A stretch of DNA of 64,000 bases from Paramagnetospirillum kuznetsovii (GCF_003284725.1 NZ_PGTO01000003.1:124001-188000), one strand, 5' to 3'. Counted from the first letter of the stretch, positions 1-8,217 are shown. Notes: generated by a model not told the origin, from the letters alone. Translations and numbers: made by a program.

Positions 1-1033
1 CGCCGATGGCCAGGAAGGCGTTTTCCTGCTTCAACGGAACTTGCGAATACAGCGAGGCCACCGCCGGAACCCAATGGACCGAGCGCTTGACCGGCGTGGG
101 GCGATAGCCGTTGCCGATACGCTTCAGCATCTCGTTGGTCGCCGAAATATGCGGCGGGGTGGTGCCGCAGCAGCCGCCCAGCAGATTGGCCCCGGCGGCG
201 ACGAAGCGTTCGTGCCACACCGCCAGTTCGTCGGGCAGCAGGGGATAGCGGGTCTTGCCGTCCACCAGTTCCGGCAGTCCGGCATTGGGCTGGATGGAGA
301 CGAAGCCGTCCCAGTTGTCGACCAGCCACTTGAAATGCTCGCCCATCTCCTGCGGCCCGGCGGCGCAGTTCAGCCCCATCAGCGGCACGTCCAGGCTGTG
401 CACCACCGTGGCGGCGGCGGCGATGTCGGCGCCCACCAATAGGGTGCCGGTGGTCTCCACCGTCACCTGGACGAAAATGGGAATGTCCTTGCCCGCATTG
501 GCGCATGCGATCTTGCAGCCATTGACGGCGGCCTTGATCTGGAGCGGATCCTGGCAGGTTTCCACCAGGAAGGCCGAGACATTGCCCTTGATCTGTCCGG
601 CGGCCTGGATCACATAGGCGGCTTCCAGCTCGTCATAGCCGATATGGCCAAGCGTCGGCAGCTTGGTGCCCGGCCCGATGGCGCCGAGGACAAAGCGCGC
701 CCTGCCGTCGCCCTTGAAGCGCTCGGTGGCTTCCCAGGCCAGCTCGATGGCGAGACGATTCAACTCGTCGGCCTGATCGGCGATGCCGAATTCGGCGAGC
801 GTGATGGGCGAGGCGCCGAAGGTGTCGGCCTCCACCATGTCGGCGCCCGCCTCGAAATAGCGTTCGTGAATGCCGCGAATCACATCGGGGCGCGACTTGA
901 CCAGGATCTCGGTGCAGTTCTCAAGCCCCATGAAGTCCTTGTCCACCGACAGGTTCATGGCCTGGACCAGCGCGCCGGTACCGCCGTCGCACAGAAGAAC
1001 GCGATTGTGAAGATGATCGAGGATATTGGTCAT
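1..1033 (-). CDS. metH: Cobalamin-dependent methionine synthase, N-terminal part (cut by window edge)
   Basis: Reading the minus strand from the ATG at 1033 gives about 344 residues with no stop before the window edge. The protein opens with a homocysteine S-methyltransferase barrel (LCDGGTGALVQ near residue 15). The zinc-ligand motif GGCCGT lies near residue 300, matching the Cys-Cys pair of MetH/BHMT enzymes. The visible end, ...ENAFLAIG, looks like the lead into the pterin-binding domain, where MetH normally continues ERTNANGSK. The family transfers a methyl group from methyl-tetrahydrofolate through B12 to homocysteine. It lies downstream of metF on the same strand, separated by about 135 bp that hold an inverted repeat. 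It could instead be the separate homocysteine-binding subunit of a split MetH; the missing 3' part would decide. Confidence 0.9.
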   Translation of the reverse strand, partial: MTNILDHLHNRVLLCDGGTGALVQAMNLSVDKDFMGLENCTEILVKSRPDVIRGIHERYFEAGADMVEADTFGASPITLAEFGIADQADELNRLAIELAWEATERFKGDGRARFVLGAIGPGTKLPTLGHIGYDELEAAYVIQAAGQIKGNVSAFLVETCQDPLQIKAAVNGCKIACANAGKDIPIFVQVTVETTGTLLVGADIAAAATVVHSLDVPLMGLNCAAGPQEMGEHFKWLVDNWDGFVSIQPNAGLPELVDGKTRYPLLPDELAVWHERFVAAGANLLGGCCGTTPPHISATNEMLKRIGNGYRPTPVKRSVHWVPAVASLYSQVPLKQENAFLAIG

Positions 1034-1080
1034 GGGTCTTGGTCCTTAATGACGGCCGAGGCCGGCCCCAGGCGAATTCA

Positions 1081-1160
1081 CCACGAAGGCGCGAAGGCGC
1101 GAAGGATCACGAAGAAATAGTCCTTCTTCCCCTTGTCTTCGTGCCTTCGCGCCTTCGTGG
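1081..1160. repeat. Intergenic inverted repeat between metF and metH
   Basis: CCACGAAGGCGCGAAGGC at 1081-1098 is perfectly reverse-complemented at 1143-1160, with about 44 bp between the arms. The arms are built from a repeated GCGAAGG unit. It fills most of the gap between the metF stop (1169) and the metH start (1033), so a transcript read from metF into metH would carry this hairpin. It looks like one of the dispersed palindromic families of this genome rather than a classic terminator, since no T-run follows the arm in the direction of transcription. Confidence 0.7.
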
Positions 1161-1168
1161 TTCAATTT

Positions 1169-2068
1169 TCAATCTTTTTTCGCCGTCGCCCTGACCCCCA
1201 GGATGTGGGAGATGGCATAGGCGAGGTCGGCGCGGTTCAGGGTGTAGAAGTGGAACTGCTCCACCCCGTTCTGGGCCAGGATGCGGCACTGTTCGGCCGC
1301 GACGGTGGCGGCCACCAGACGGCGGGACTCGGGGTCGTCGTCCAAGCCCTCGAACAGATTTGCCATCCAATCGGGGACGGAGGCGCCACAGGCGGCGGAG
1401 AATTTCTGCACCTGGGCGAAATTGGTCACCGGCAGGATGCCGGGCAACACCGGAACCGTGATTCCGGCCTTGGCGCAGCGCTCCATGAAATTCAGGAAAA
1501 CCGCCGGATCGAAGAAATACTGGCTGATGGCCCGGCTCGCCCCGGCATCGATCTTGCGCTTCAGATTATCCAGATCGAAATCGGCGGAAGGCGCGTCGGG
1601 ATGCTTTTCCGGATAGGCGGCCACGGAAATCTCGAAATCGGCGATGCGCTTCAGCCCCTGGACCAGATCGACCGCATAGGCGTAGCCGTCGGGATGGGCG
1701 GCATAGGGCTGGCCGTCGGGCATGTCGCCGCGCAGGGCCACGATATGGCGGATGCCCTCGTCCCAGTAGCGCCGGGCGATATCATCCACCTCGCCGCGCG
1801 AATGGCCGACGCAGGTCAGATGGGCGGCGGGCCTCAGCTTGGTCTCGCGGGCGATGCGCACCACCGTCTCGTGGGTGCGTTCCCGCGTGGAGCCACCGGC
1901 CCCATAGGTCACCGAGACGAATTGGGGGCCCAAGGGCTCCAGCCGCTGGACGCATTCCCAAAGGGATTGCTGCATCTTCTCGGTCTTGGGCGGGAAGAAT
2001 TCGAACGACACGCTGACCGGTCGGCGGGAGGCGCAGGCGATGGGCAGTTCGGACAGGGGAAAACTCAA
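1169..2068 (-). CDS. metF: 5,10-methylenetetrahydrofolate reductase
   Basis: This 299-residue protein matches MetF: VSVSFEFFPPKTEKM near the N-terminus, GAGGSTRERT, and the FAD/folate-binding TIM barrel with HLTCVGHSRGE. It reduces methylene-THF to methyl-THF, the methyl donor used by the MetH next to it. I place the start at a TTG (2068) that overlaps the stop of the upstream gene in TTGA, with AAGGAG nine bases before it. An in-frame ATG at 2107 would add 13 unlikely residues inside the upstream gene. The length equals the usual ~300 residues. The TTGA overlap implies translational coupling to the ArsR-methyltransferase gene. Confidence 0.93.
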   Translation of the reverse strand: MSFPLSELPIACASRRPVSVSFEFFPPKTEKMQQSLWECVQRLEPLGPQFVSVTYGAGGSTRERTHETVVRIARETKLRPAAHLTCVGHSRGEVDDIARRYWDEGIRHIVALRGDMPDGQPYAAHPDGYAYAVDLVQGLKRIADFEISVAAYPEKHPDAPSADFDLDNLKRKIDAGASRAISQYFFDPAVFLNFMERCAKAGITVPVLPGILPVTNFAQVQKFSAACGASVPDWMANLFEGLDDDPESRRLVAATVAAEQCRILAQNGVEQFHFYTLNRADLAYAISHILGVRATAKKD

Positions 2069-3018
2069 AGCAAATCGCTCCTTGGCGCAGGTTTCTCGGC
2101 CGTCCACACCACCACGGTCAAGGGTTTTCCGGGAAGGCGGGAAACGGCGTGCAATGTCAGTCCGGCACCGCGCACCCAGTCTTCCACCTCGGCGTCGGAA
2201 AAGCCAAGGCGGCGATGGGCGTGCTGGTCGCGCAGGATTTCCAGGTCGTGGGGGGCGAAATCCACGATGGCGAGGCGGCCGCCGGGTTCCAGCACCCGCG
2301 CCGCCTCCGCCACCAGCAGGCCGGGCTCGGTGGCGTAGTGCAGCACCTGATGAATGGTCACCGCGTCGGCGGCGGCGGCGGGCAGCGGCAGATGGCTGAT
2401 GTCGCCCTGGCGCACCATGCAGTTGCGCAGGCCCGCCCGTTCCAGATTGGCACGGGCCACCGCCAGCATTTCACGCGATAGATCGATGCCGACGGCGCGT
2501 TCCACCTTGGGGCCCAGCACTTCCAGCACCCGGCCGGTGCCGGTGCCCATATCCACCAGATCGCGCACCGGGCGACCGGCGAAGACGTCCTGCAAGGCCT
2601 TTTCCACCACGGCATCGTCCACATGCAACGAGCGGATCTGGTCCCAGCGCGACGCATTGTCGCTGAAATAGTCCTGCGCCTTGTCGGCCCGCGACGCCCG
2701 GATGGCGGCCAGGCGCTGCTGATCCATGGCCAGGGTCCGGTCCTCGGGCGGCAGCAGATCCAGCAGATGGCGGGCCAGGATGGCGCCCCGCCCCTTGGCG
2801 GCAAGCCGGTAGAACACCCAGGCGCCTTCCGGGAATCGATCCAGCAGACCGGCGTCGCACATCAGCTTCAGATGGCGCGACACGCGCGGCTGGCTTTGGC
2901 CCAGGATATGGGTCAGCTCGGTGACGGTGAGATCGCCCTGGGCAAGCAGGTGCAGCAGTCGAAGCCGTGTCGGCTCGGCGGCGGCCCGCAATCCCGTCAG
3001 CACTGTCTCCACCGGCAC
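2065..3018 (-). CDS. ArsR-family regulator fused to SAM-dependent methyltransferase (SahR-like)
   Basis: The 317 residues combine two domains. Residues ~5-85 are an ArsR winged helix (AAAEPTRLRLLHLLAQGDLTV, then QPRVSRHLKLM). Residues ~135-300 are a class I methyltransferase with the SAM motif VDMGTGTGRVLEVLG. The usual metal-binding cysteines of SmtB/ArsR are absent, so the ligand is probably SAM or SAH bound by the second domain. Coupling to metF and metH, and an 18-bp palindrome just upstream, point to an autoregulated repressor of the methionine/SAM cycle like SahR. That assignment is inference. The track start is a GTG (3018); a second in-frame GTG at 3012 has GAGGGGG at better spacing. 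Confidence 0.85.
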   Translation of the reverse strand: MPVETVLTGLRAAAEPTRLRLLHLLAQGDLTVTELTHILGQSQPRVSRHLKLMCDAGLLDRFPEGAWVFYRLAAKGRGAILARHLLDLLPPEDRTLAMDQQRLAAIRASRADKAQDYFSDNASRWDQIRSLHVDDAVVEKALQDVFAGRPVRDLVDMGTGTGRVLEVLGPKVERAVGIDLSREMLAVARANLERAGLRNCMVRQGDISHLPLPAAAADAVTIHQVLHYATEPGLLVAEAARVLEPGGRLAIVDFAPHDLEILRDQHAHRRLGFSDAEVEDWVRGAGLTLHAVSRLPGKPLTVVVWTAEKPAPRSDLL

Positions 3019-3031
3019 CCCCTCGAATACA

Positions 3032-3049
3032 TATAAACATATCTTTATA
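3032..3049. promoter_or_regulatory. Palindromic operator upstream of the ArsR-metF-metH operon
   Basis: TATAAACATATCTTTATA is an 18-bp palindrome broken by only one mismatched pair. It lies 14 bp upstream of the ArsR-type gene start, in an AT-rich patch that stands out from the GC-rich surroundings. Size, symmetry and place fit an ArsR-family dimer site, and SahR-type regulators are known to bind such sites before methionine-cycle genes. Binding by this particular protein is inferred. Confidence 0.65.
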
Positions 3050-3245
3050 CGAGTTTTCGGCGCGCGGATATAGGGTGTTCGCTCCGTGGTGCAGATTTGT
3101 CACACGCAAGAACACGGATGCCACAATCAAGACTCTGCCCCCTAGCCTTTCCGCCTGGACTGTGGTACCTCGGAAAGTAGGGACGTTACGCTCCCCGCAA
3201 GGCGCAATTTGGCCGTTCGAAAGGCCATTACAAGGTGCGAGACCC

Positions 3246-4076
3246 ATGACCGTGATCCGTGCAAGCCGCTCCGTCATCACCCGTTTCGCCGGATCCGTGA
3301 TGGCCCTCGCCCTGCTCGCGGGCTGCGCCACGCCGCCTCCTGCCGACGACAAGGAAGCCGTCGCCGAGTGGCAACAGGTCAACGACCCGCTGGAGCCGAT
3401 GAATCGCGCCGTCTTCGCCTTCAACGTCTTCGCCGACGATTACGCCATGAAGCCGGCCGCCCAGGCCTACCGCCATGTCATGCCGAAATTCGGCCGCGAC
3501 CGCGTTCACAATATGCTGGCCAACCTGAACAGCCCGCTGGTCTTCGCCAACGACCTGCTGCAGGGCGAGCCCGACCGTGCCGTCCAGACCCTGTTCCGCG
3601 CCATGCTCAACACCTCGTTCGGCCTGCTGGGCTATGCCGATGTGGCGGCCGAGGCCGGCATTCCCGCCCATGAGGAAGATTTCGGCCAGACCCTGGCGGT
3701 GTGGGGCGTCGGCGAAGGCCCGTTCCTGATGCTGCCGATCTTCGGGCCGTCCAATCCCCGCGATACCGTCGGGCTGGTGGCGGAATTCTTCGCCGACCCC
3801 TTCGATATCGCCATGGCCAATGCCCGCAAGGAATGGATTTCCTATGCCCGGATCGGCGTGAGCGGCCTCGACAAGCGCGAAAGCCTGCTCGATACCCTGG
3901 ACGAGGTTCAGCGCAGCTCGCTTGATTATTACGCATCCTTGCGCTCGCTCTATCGCCAACACCGCGCCTCGGAAATCAAGAATGGCCGTGGTGGCCCGAC
4001 CAAGGTGCCCTCTCCCGGCATGACGGGCAGCGCTGCGCCGGTTCGCAATGACGAACTGTCTCAAAGGGCGCAGTGA
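3246..4076 (+). CDS. mlaA: MlaA (VacJ) family outer-membrane phospholipid transport lipoprotein
   Basis: The start is the ATG at 3246, giving 276 residues. A lipoprotein signal ends in the lipobox LLAGC (about residues 23-27), so the mature protein begins with a lipidated cysteine. The family signature follows: NDPLEPMNRAVFAFN, then NLNSPLVFANDLLQG and GPFLMLPIFGPSNPRD. MlaA forms a doughnut in the inner leaflet of the outer membrane and removes mislocalised phospholipids, working with OmpC and the MlaC shuttle. The next gene, three bases on, encodes an MlaC-like protein, so the two probably form an operon. The longer frame back to 2967 runs through the promoter and is unlikely to be translated. 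Confidence 0.92.
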   Translation: MTVIRASRSVITRFAGSVMALALLAGCATPPPADDKEAVAEWQQVNDPLEPMNRAVFAFNVFADDYAMKPAAQAYRHVMPKFGRDRVHNMLANLNSPLVFANDLLQGEPDRAVQTLFRAMLNTSFGLLGYADVAAEAGIPAHEEDFGQTLAVWGVGEGPFLMLPIFGPSNPRDTVGLVAEFFADPFDIAMANARKEWISYARIGVSGLDKRESLLDTLDEVQRSSLDYYASLRSLYRQHRASEIKNGRGGPTKVPSPGMTGSAAPVRNDELSQRAQ

Positions 4077-4079
4077 TCG

Positions 4080-4718
4080 ATGATGTTTCGTAGATATTTC
4101 CTGACGGCCCTTGTCGGACTGGTGACCTGCCTCGCCCATGGCCCATCCTCGGCCAGCGCGGGAGAGCAGGATCCGAAAATTTTCGTTGCGCACTTGGCCG
4201 ATCAGGCCATGGAAACCATGACCGCCAAGGGGCTGTCCGACCAGGATCGGGCGTCCCGCTTCCGTGCCTTGTTCACCTCCGAGGTGGACTTGCCGGAAAT
4301 CGCCAAACTGGTGCTGGCCCGTCATTGGCGCACCGCCACGCCCGAGCAGCAGCAGGAATTCGTCAAATCCTTCGAGGATATCGTGGTGCTGACCTGGTCC
4401 ACCCGCTTCAAGGATTACGGCGGTGATCTGCGTCACAGCGTGGTCAATGTGAGCAGGGATGAAGATCGAGTCCTGGTTGATTCCAAGGTGGAACGTCAGA
4501 GCCAGCAACCCATCGCCCTGCAATGGCGCCTCAAGCAGTCCGACGCCGGGCTGCGGGTGGTGGATCTGGTGGTCGAGGGTTCCTCCATGGTCATCACCTA
4601 TCGCGCCGAATACGCCTCGGTGATTCAGTCCAATGGCGGCAAGGTCGAAGGCCTGCTGGCCGCCATGCGGACCAAGCTGGCCGAATTGAAGGCCGGTAGC
4701 GCCACCAAGGCCAACTAG
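4080..4718 (+). CDS. mlaC: MlaC/Ttg2D-family periplasmic phospholipid-binding protein
   Basis: This is a 212-residue protein with an N-terminal signal peptide cleaved near ASAG (about residue 28). The body matches the Tol_Tol_Ttg2/MlaC fold: LPEIAKLVLARHWRTATPEQQQEF and the conserved block near WRLKQSDAGLRVVDLVVEG. MlaC ferries phospholipids between MlaA and the MlaFEDB complex across the periplasm. Alphaproteobacterial homologues are also annotated HpnM in hopanoid clusters, so hopanoid trafficking is an alternative. ATG at 4080 and 4083 are both possible. Its TAG stop overlaps the stop of the convergent cbiO in CTAG. Confidence 0.88.
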   Translation: MMFRRYFLTALVGLVTCLAHGPSSASAGEQDPKIFVAHLADQAMETMTAKGLSDQDRASRFRALFTSEVDLPEIAKLVLARHWRTATPEQQQEFVKSFEDIVVLTWSTRFKDYGGDLRHSVVNVSRDEDRVLVDSKVERQSQQPIALQWRLKQSDAGLRVVDLVVEGSSMVITYRAEYASVIQSNGGKVEGLLAAMRTKLAELKAGSATKAN

Positions 4719-5353
4719 ACCAAGCGTCCCGTCTCCAACCGGACTTCGCGATTGGCCAACCGGGCGCAGACCTCGCGGTCATGCGACACGATCACCATGG
4801 CCTGCGGCAATCCCGCCAGAATATCCAGCAGACGCTGACGGGTTTCCTCGTCCAGGGCGTTGGTGGGCTCGTCCAGCAGCAGCGCCTCGGGTCGCATGGC
4901 CAGCACGGCGGCCAGCGACACCAGCCGACGCTGCCCCCCCGACAATTTATGGGTGACCCGGTTCTCCAAGCCTTCCAGTCCCAGCGCCATCAGGGTTTCG
5001 TGGACGATGGCGCGGGCCTCGGCCGTCGACTTGCCCTGGTTGAGCGGCCCGAAGGCCACGTCCTCGGCGACGGTGGGGCAGAACAACTGGTCATCGGCAT
5101 CCTGGAACAGCAATCCGGCCCGGGCGCGAACCTCGACGAAATCCTTCTCGGTGTCGCGCTGGCGTCCAAAGGCGACGATGCGCCCCGCGCTGGGCGTCAC
5201 CAGCCCGACCATGAGATGGAGAAAGGTGGTCTTGCCCGCCCCATTGGCGCCGTTCAGCGCCACCCGCTCCCCGGCGGCAAGATGAAAGTCCACCCCGTCC
5301 AGAACCGGGCGCGACGCCTCATAGGCGAAGCGTATTTCCTCCAGCCGGATCAC
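4715..5353 (-). CDS. cbiO: Cobalt/nickel ECF transporter ATP-binding protein
   Basis: This is a 212-residue ABC ATPase with Walker A (GANGAGKTTFLH, ~35), Q-loop (FQDADDQLF, with the DDQ typical of ECF ATPases), signature LSGGQRRLVSLA and Walker B ALLLDEPTNALD. I start it at a GTG (5353) that overlaps the cbiQ stop in GTGA. The longer frame from 5410 would only read antisense to the cbiQ end. The length is short for CbiO (usually 240-280) because the C-terminal extension is missing. It powers metal uptake with CbiM and CbiQ and is the last gene of the operon. Confidence 0.92.
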   Translation of the reverse strand: MIRLEEIRFAYEASRPVLDGVDFHLAAGERVALNGANGAGKTTFLHLMVGLVTPSAGRIVAFGRQRDTEKDFVEVRARAGLLFQDADDQLFCPTVAEDVAFGPLNQGKSTAEARAIVHETLMALGLEGLENRVTHKLSGGQRRLVSLAAVLAMRPEALLLDEPTNALDEETRQRLLDILAGLPQAMVIVSHDREVCARLANREVRLETGRLV

Positions 5354-6141
5354 ACGCCCAATCCCACCACCAGGGCCAGCATGACGGCGGACACCGCGCC
5401 CAATCCCCAATCCAGGGCGCCGGGCGGTCGGATGTCATCGTCCTCCAGGGATGGGAACTGACCAGTGAAGCCCCGGCACCGCATGGCCGCGTCGATGCGC
5501 TCGGCCCGCTCCAGCGAACGCACCATCAGCATGCCGAACAGATAGCCGACCGACCGCCAGCAATGCAGCCCGGCGGCGGGACGGAACGCCCTGGCCCGCA
5601 TGGCGAGGCGCAGACGGCGGTATTCGCGGTCCAGCACGTCGATATAGCGGATGGTGAACAAGAACAGATGCACCAACCGCCGGGGCGCCCCCAGCCGCGA
5701 CAAGGCGCGTCCCAGGCGGACCACGTCCATGCTGCCCAGCAGAGCCAGCAAAGCCACCGCCACCGCATTGGCGCGCAGGGCGATCACGCAGGCCTGACGC
5801 AGCCCCTCGGCCGATGCGGCGAAGCCCAGCGGCTCGGCCACCACCCGGCCTTCCACGGTGAAGGGCAGCAGGAGCAGAACCGCGACCATGAAGCCTTCCA
5901 GCGCCAGCAGGCGGCGCAGGGTCAAGCCAAGCGGCAGCCGCGCCAGCGCGGCGGCAAGCACCGCGACACCCAGGGCCAGGGCCAGGGCCGCCAGCGCATC
6001 CACCGTCACCACCACCAGCGCGAACAGCACCGCCAGGATCACCCGGGTGCGCGGGTCCAACCGCTCCATAAGCGAGGGGCCATCTTGGGGCTCGGCGCCA
6101 TCCAAAATGGCATCGCACCGGCAGGGGCCGAGAAGGCTCAT
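5350..6141 (-). CDS. cbiQ: Cobalt/nickel ECF transporter transmembrane protein CbiQ
   Basis: This 263-residue membrane protein has four or five hydrophobic helices (for example VILAVLFALVVVTVDALAAL and FMVAVLLLLPF). It carries the cytoplasmic coupling motif of ECF T-components, here AMRARAF and AMRCRGF (consensus A-R-G), which contacts the ATPase. The ATG at 6141 follows GGGGGAGGA and overlaps the upstream stop (ATGA). An alternative start at 6168 lies inside the upstream gene. CbiQ links the substrate-binding CbiM to CbiO in the inner membrane. Confidence 0.93.
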   Translation of the reverse strand: MSLLGPCRCDAILDGAEPQDGPSLMERLDPRTRVILAVLFALVVVTVDALAALALALGVAVLAAALARLPLGLTLRRLLALEGFMVAVLLLLPFTVEGRVVAEPLGFAASAEGLRQACVIALRANAVAVALLALLGSMDVVRLGRALSRLGAPRRLVHLFLFTIRYIDVLDREYRRLRLAMRARAFRPAAGLHCWRSVGYLFGMLMVRSLERAERIDAAMRCRGFTGQFPSLEDDDIRPPGALDWGLGAVSAVMLALVVGLGV

Positions 6142-6704
6142 GACGTCCTCCCCCGCGCATTGAGCCACGCCACGATGCCGAACAGCCCGAAAATGGTGCC
6201 GATTCCGCCCAGGAGGTCGTGCAGGCGCACCTTCTCCTCATAGGCGTCCAGCTGCTGGCGCAATGGCCTGATCTGGCGCGCCACCGCCGCTTCCACCGCG
6301 TCCATGTCGGCGGCGGCGGCCACGCTCGCCACCGTGGGGGCGGATCGGGCCGAGGCGGCAACTTGTGGCAACGAGGTGGGCGGCAACGAGGCGGGAAACT
6401 CGTCCGCCGCGACCAAAGCGCTGGCCACATGGCCGTCTCCCGCATCCACCATGATGAGGTGATCCATGCGCACGTTCACCGGAAAACGGAACGAACCATC
6501 CTCAGCGGTGGCGAAACGGCCGACCTCGGCGCCGTCCGGACCCTGGACCACGCCGGAAACCCCCATGGCCTTGGCCCCGCCGGAGAAATAGACCAGACCG
6601 CTGATGGCGGCCCCCTCGGCACTGGCGAACACTTTCAGCTTATGGGCCTGGGCCGGGTGGGCCAGCAGCAACAGCACCAGCAGCAGGGCGAGCGTCTTGA
6701 TCAT
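6138..6704 (-). CDS. CbiL/NikL-like periplasmic accessory of metal ECF transporter
   Basis: This 188-residue protein has a signal peptide (LALLLVLLLLAHPAQA) whose cleavage leaves a mature N-terminus AHKLKVFA, a His-near-N-terminus feature common in NikL/CbiL proteins. The domain after it is a small beta fold (CbiL/NikL class, residues ~20-95). A linker of low complexity and a short coiled coil follow, then a C-terminal anchor helix (LLGGIGTIFGLFGIVAWL). It overlaps cbiM and cbiQ at both ends by ATGA-type overlaps. Such accessory proteins are needed for uptake by CbiM-type systems, probably by helping metal loading. Nickel versus cobalt cannot be told from sequence. Confidence 0.85.
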   Translation of the reverse strand: MIKTLALLLVLLLLAHPAQAHKLKVFASAEGAAISGLVYFSGGAKAMGVSGVVQGPDGAEVGRFATAEDGSFRFPVNVRMDHLIMVDAGDGHVASALVAADEFPASLPPTSLPQVAASARSAPTVASVAAAADMDAVEAAVARQIRPLRQQLDAYEEKVRLHDLLGGIGTIFGLFGIVAWLNARGRTS

Positions 6705-7309
6705 GACGCCCTCGCCAGCATCTCGGGCTTGACGCGGGCCAGCAGCGACACGGCTGCGGCGGTGAATACCGCCTCCACCGCCATGACCGGCACATGGGCC
6801 ACCACCACCAGACGGGCGGCGGTCTCGAATTCGCGCCCCGACAGCCCCAGCATGCAGGCCACCATCACCGCCGTCAGCAGGACTCCCCCTCCCCCGGCCA
6901 AGCCCCCCAGAATGGCGGCGCGGCGCGGGCTGCCGTCACGCCAGGCCAGCCGGAACAGCAGACCGGCCAGCAAGGCGGGCACCGCCATGTCCATGGTATT
7001 GACCCCCAGCACCACCAGCCCGCCGAAGCCGAACAGCACCGCCTGCAGCACCAGTGCCACCAGCATGGCCGGGAACACCGACCAGCCCAGCACGATACCC
7101 GCCAAGCCGCCCAGCAGCAGGTGAACCGAGGCGAGACCGGCAGGCAGATGGATCAGCGAGGCGACGAACAGAACCGCCGACAGAACCGCCACCCGAGGCA
7201 CCCGCACCGGGTCCAGCCCCTTCAGCCCGAACGCCACCCCAACCGTGCTGACAATGGCTCCCGCCACCAGCACCGGATTGGACAGCACGCCATCGGGAAT
7301 ATGGGCCAA
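6701..7309 (-). CDS. cbiM: Cobalt/nickel ECF substrate-binding membrane protein CbiM
   Basis: The 202 residues form about six membrane helices and begin MAHIPDGVLSNP. In the CbiM/NikM family the N-terminal amine and His2 of M-H-I-P-D-G bind the metal. Here an extra Ala precedes the His; removal of the initiator Met, expected before Ala, would put His back at position 2. A further conserved His block is visible (SLIHLPAGLASVHLLLGG, ~53-70). It is the metal-selecting S-component and lies between the NikK-like and NikL-like genes in the operon. Confidence 0.92.
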   Translation of the reverse strand: MAHIPDGVLSNPVLVAGAIVSTVGVAFGLKGLDPVRVPRVAVLSAVLFVASLIHLPAGLASVHLLLGGLAGIVLGWSVFPAMLVALVLQAVLFGFGGLVVLGVNTMDMAVPALLAGLLFRLAWRDGSPRRAAILGGLAGGGGVLLTAVMVACMLGLSGREFETAARLVVVAHVPVMAVEAVFTAAAVSLLARVKPEMLARAS

Positions 7310-7321
7310 GTCTGCTTTCTC

Positions 7322-8092
7322 CTACTTCATATCCACGGCGCGGACCCAGATCAGTCCGCCCAGCTCGGTCTTGGCCGGTTTGCCGTCAGGCGATTTCACC
7401 GGCTTGTCGCCCTCGACCAGCCCGTTGAAGCCCCACCAGCCCGCACGCGGCATGGCATAGGCAAATTGCCCCTGGCTGTCGGCCTTGATCACCTGGGTGA
7501 TGAAGGGATCGGCGGGCGCCTTGACGGAGCCGTCATTCATCCACTCCACCTCCACACTGGCGAAGGGAACCGGCTTGCCGTTCTTGCGCACGATTCCCCG
7601 AAACAGATTGCCGGTCCACACCCCGTAGGGACGCACCAGCGGCTCGATCTCCACCGGCAGCCCGATCAGCTTGTCCCAGCCCTCGCCCGCGCCGAAATCC
7701 ACCACCACCTTAGCGAAATGGGTGATCCATTTGCCCTCGGCCGCTTCCCAGTAGGGCGCCGGTTCCACGAAGAACACATAGTCGCCGGGCGCATCCACCT
7801 TGTAGCTGGCCTGATAAGCCGTCTTGTCGCCGATCATCCTGGGCTTCAGCGTCGCCTTGAGATCGCGCGTCTTGCCCTGGGCCAGCACCCCGAACCGCAC
7901 CGGCGGCCCCATGGTCATGGTCGGGCCGCGTTCCATGGGATGGGTGAAGACCAGATCAAGCGTCACGGTGCGCTCGCCCTGCTCGGCGACGATGTCGGCC
8001 GAGGGAATCAGCTCCTGGAAATGCGCCCGCGCCGGAGACGCCGCCAGCAGCACCCCCACTCCCGTCATGACCATGCCGAATTTGCGACTCAT
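7322..8092 (-). CDS. NikK-like DUF4198 periplasmic protein of the metal transporter
   Basis: This 256-residue protein starts at the ATG at 8092 with GGTGGG just upstream. It has a signal peptide ending SPARAHF, so the mature form begins with Ala-His or His-Phe, a frequent metal-ligand arrangement in DUF4198/NikK proteins. The C-terminal half has the DUF4198 beta-sandwich pattern (GKPVPFASVEVEW, AYAMPRAGWWGF). It is the first gene of the five-gene ECF operon. The family is linked to Ni/Co uptake, but its exact step is unknown. The much longer frame to 8563 runs antisense through the methyltransferase and is not supported. Confidence 0.83.
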   Translation of the reverse strand: MSRKFGMVMTGVGVLLAASPARAHFQELIPSADIVAEQGERTVTLDLVFTHPMERGPTMTMGPPVRFGVLAQGKTRDLKATLKPRMIGDKTAYQASYKVDAPGDYVFFVEPAPYWEAAEGKWITHFAKVVVDFGAGEGWDKLIGLPVEIEPLVRPYGVWTGNLFRGIVRKNGKPVPFASVEVEWMNDGSVKAPADPFITQVIKADSQGQFAYAMPRAGWWGFNGLVEGDKPVKSPDGKPAKTELGGLIWVRAVDMK

Positions 8093-8105
8093 GTCCCACC
8101 AAAAA

Positions 8106-8182
8106 ATTATGCGACAGCGTAGCGAGGCCCGCGCCGCCAAAGGATTATGCGACTGGGTGACCAGCCCGTCGCCAGCATACGC
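8106..8182. promoter_or_regulatory. Putative regulatory repeats upstream of the metal-uptake operon
   Basis: ATTATGCGAC occurs at 8106-8115 and again at 8144-8153, 38 bp apart. An inverted half-site GCATACGC lies at 8175-8182. The spacing is close to whole helical turns, as expected for a regulator that binds two sites. It sits immediately before the NikK-like gene, so a metal-sensing repressor is a reasonable guess. The sequence does not match the usual NikR GTATGA-N16-TCATAC site closely, and no B12-box of a cobalamin riboswitch is visible. Confidence 0.35.
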
Positions 8183-8217
8183 AACCCTCGCCCGGAGTCC
8201 AAGCCTAAAGGCGCCCC

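Noticed and set aside
8093..8217. Cobalamin riboswitch upstream of the cobalt/nickel operon
   Set aside because: No B12-box or matching stem pattern is seen; only short repeats are present.
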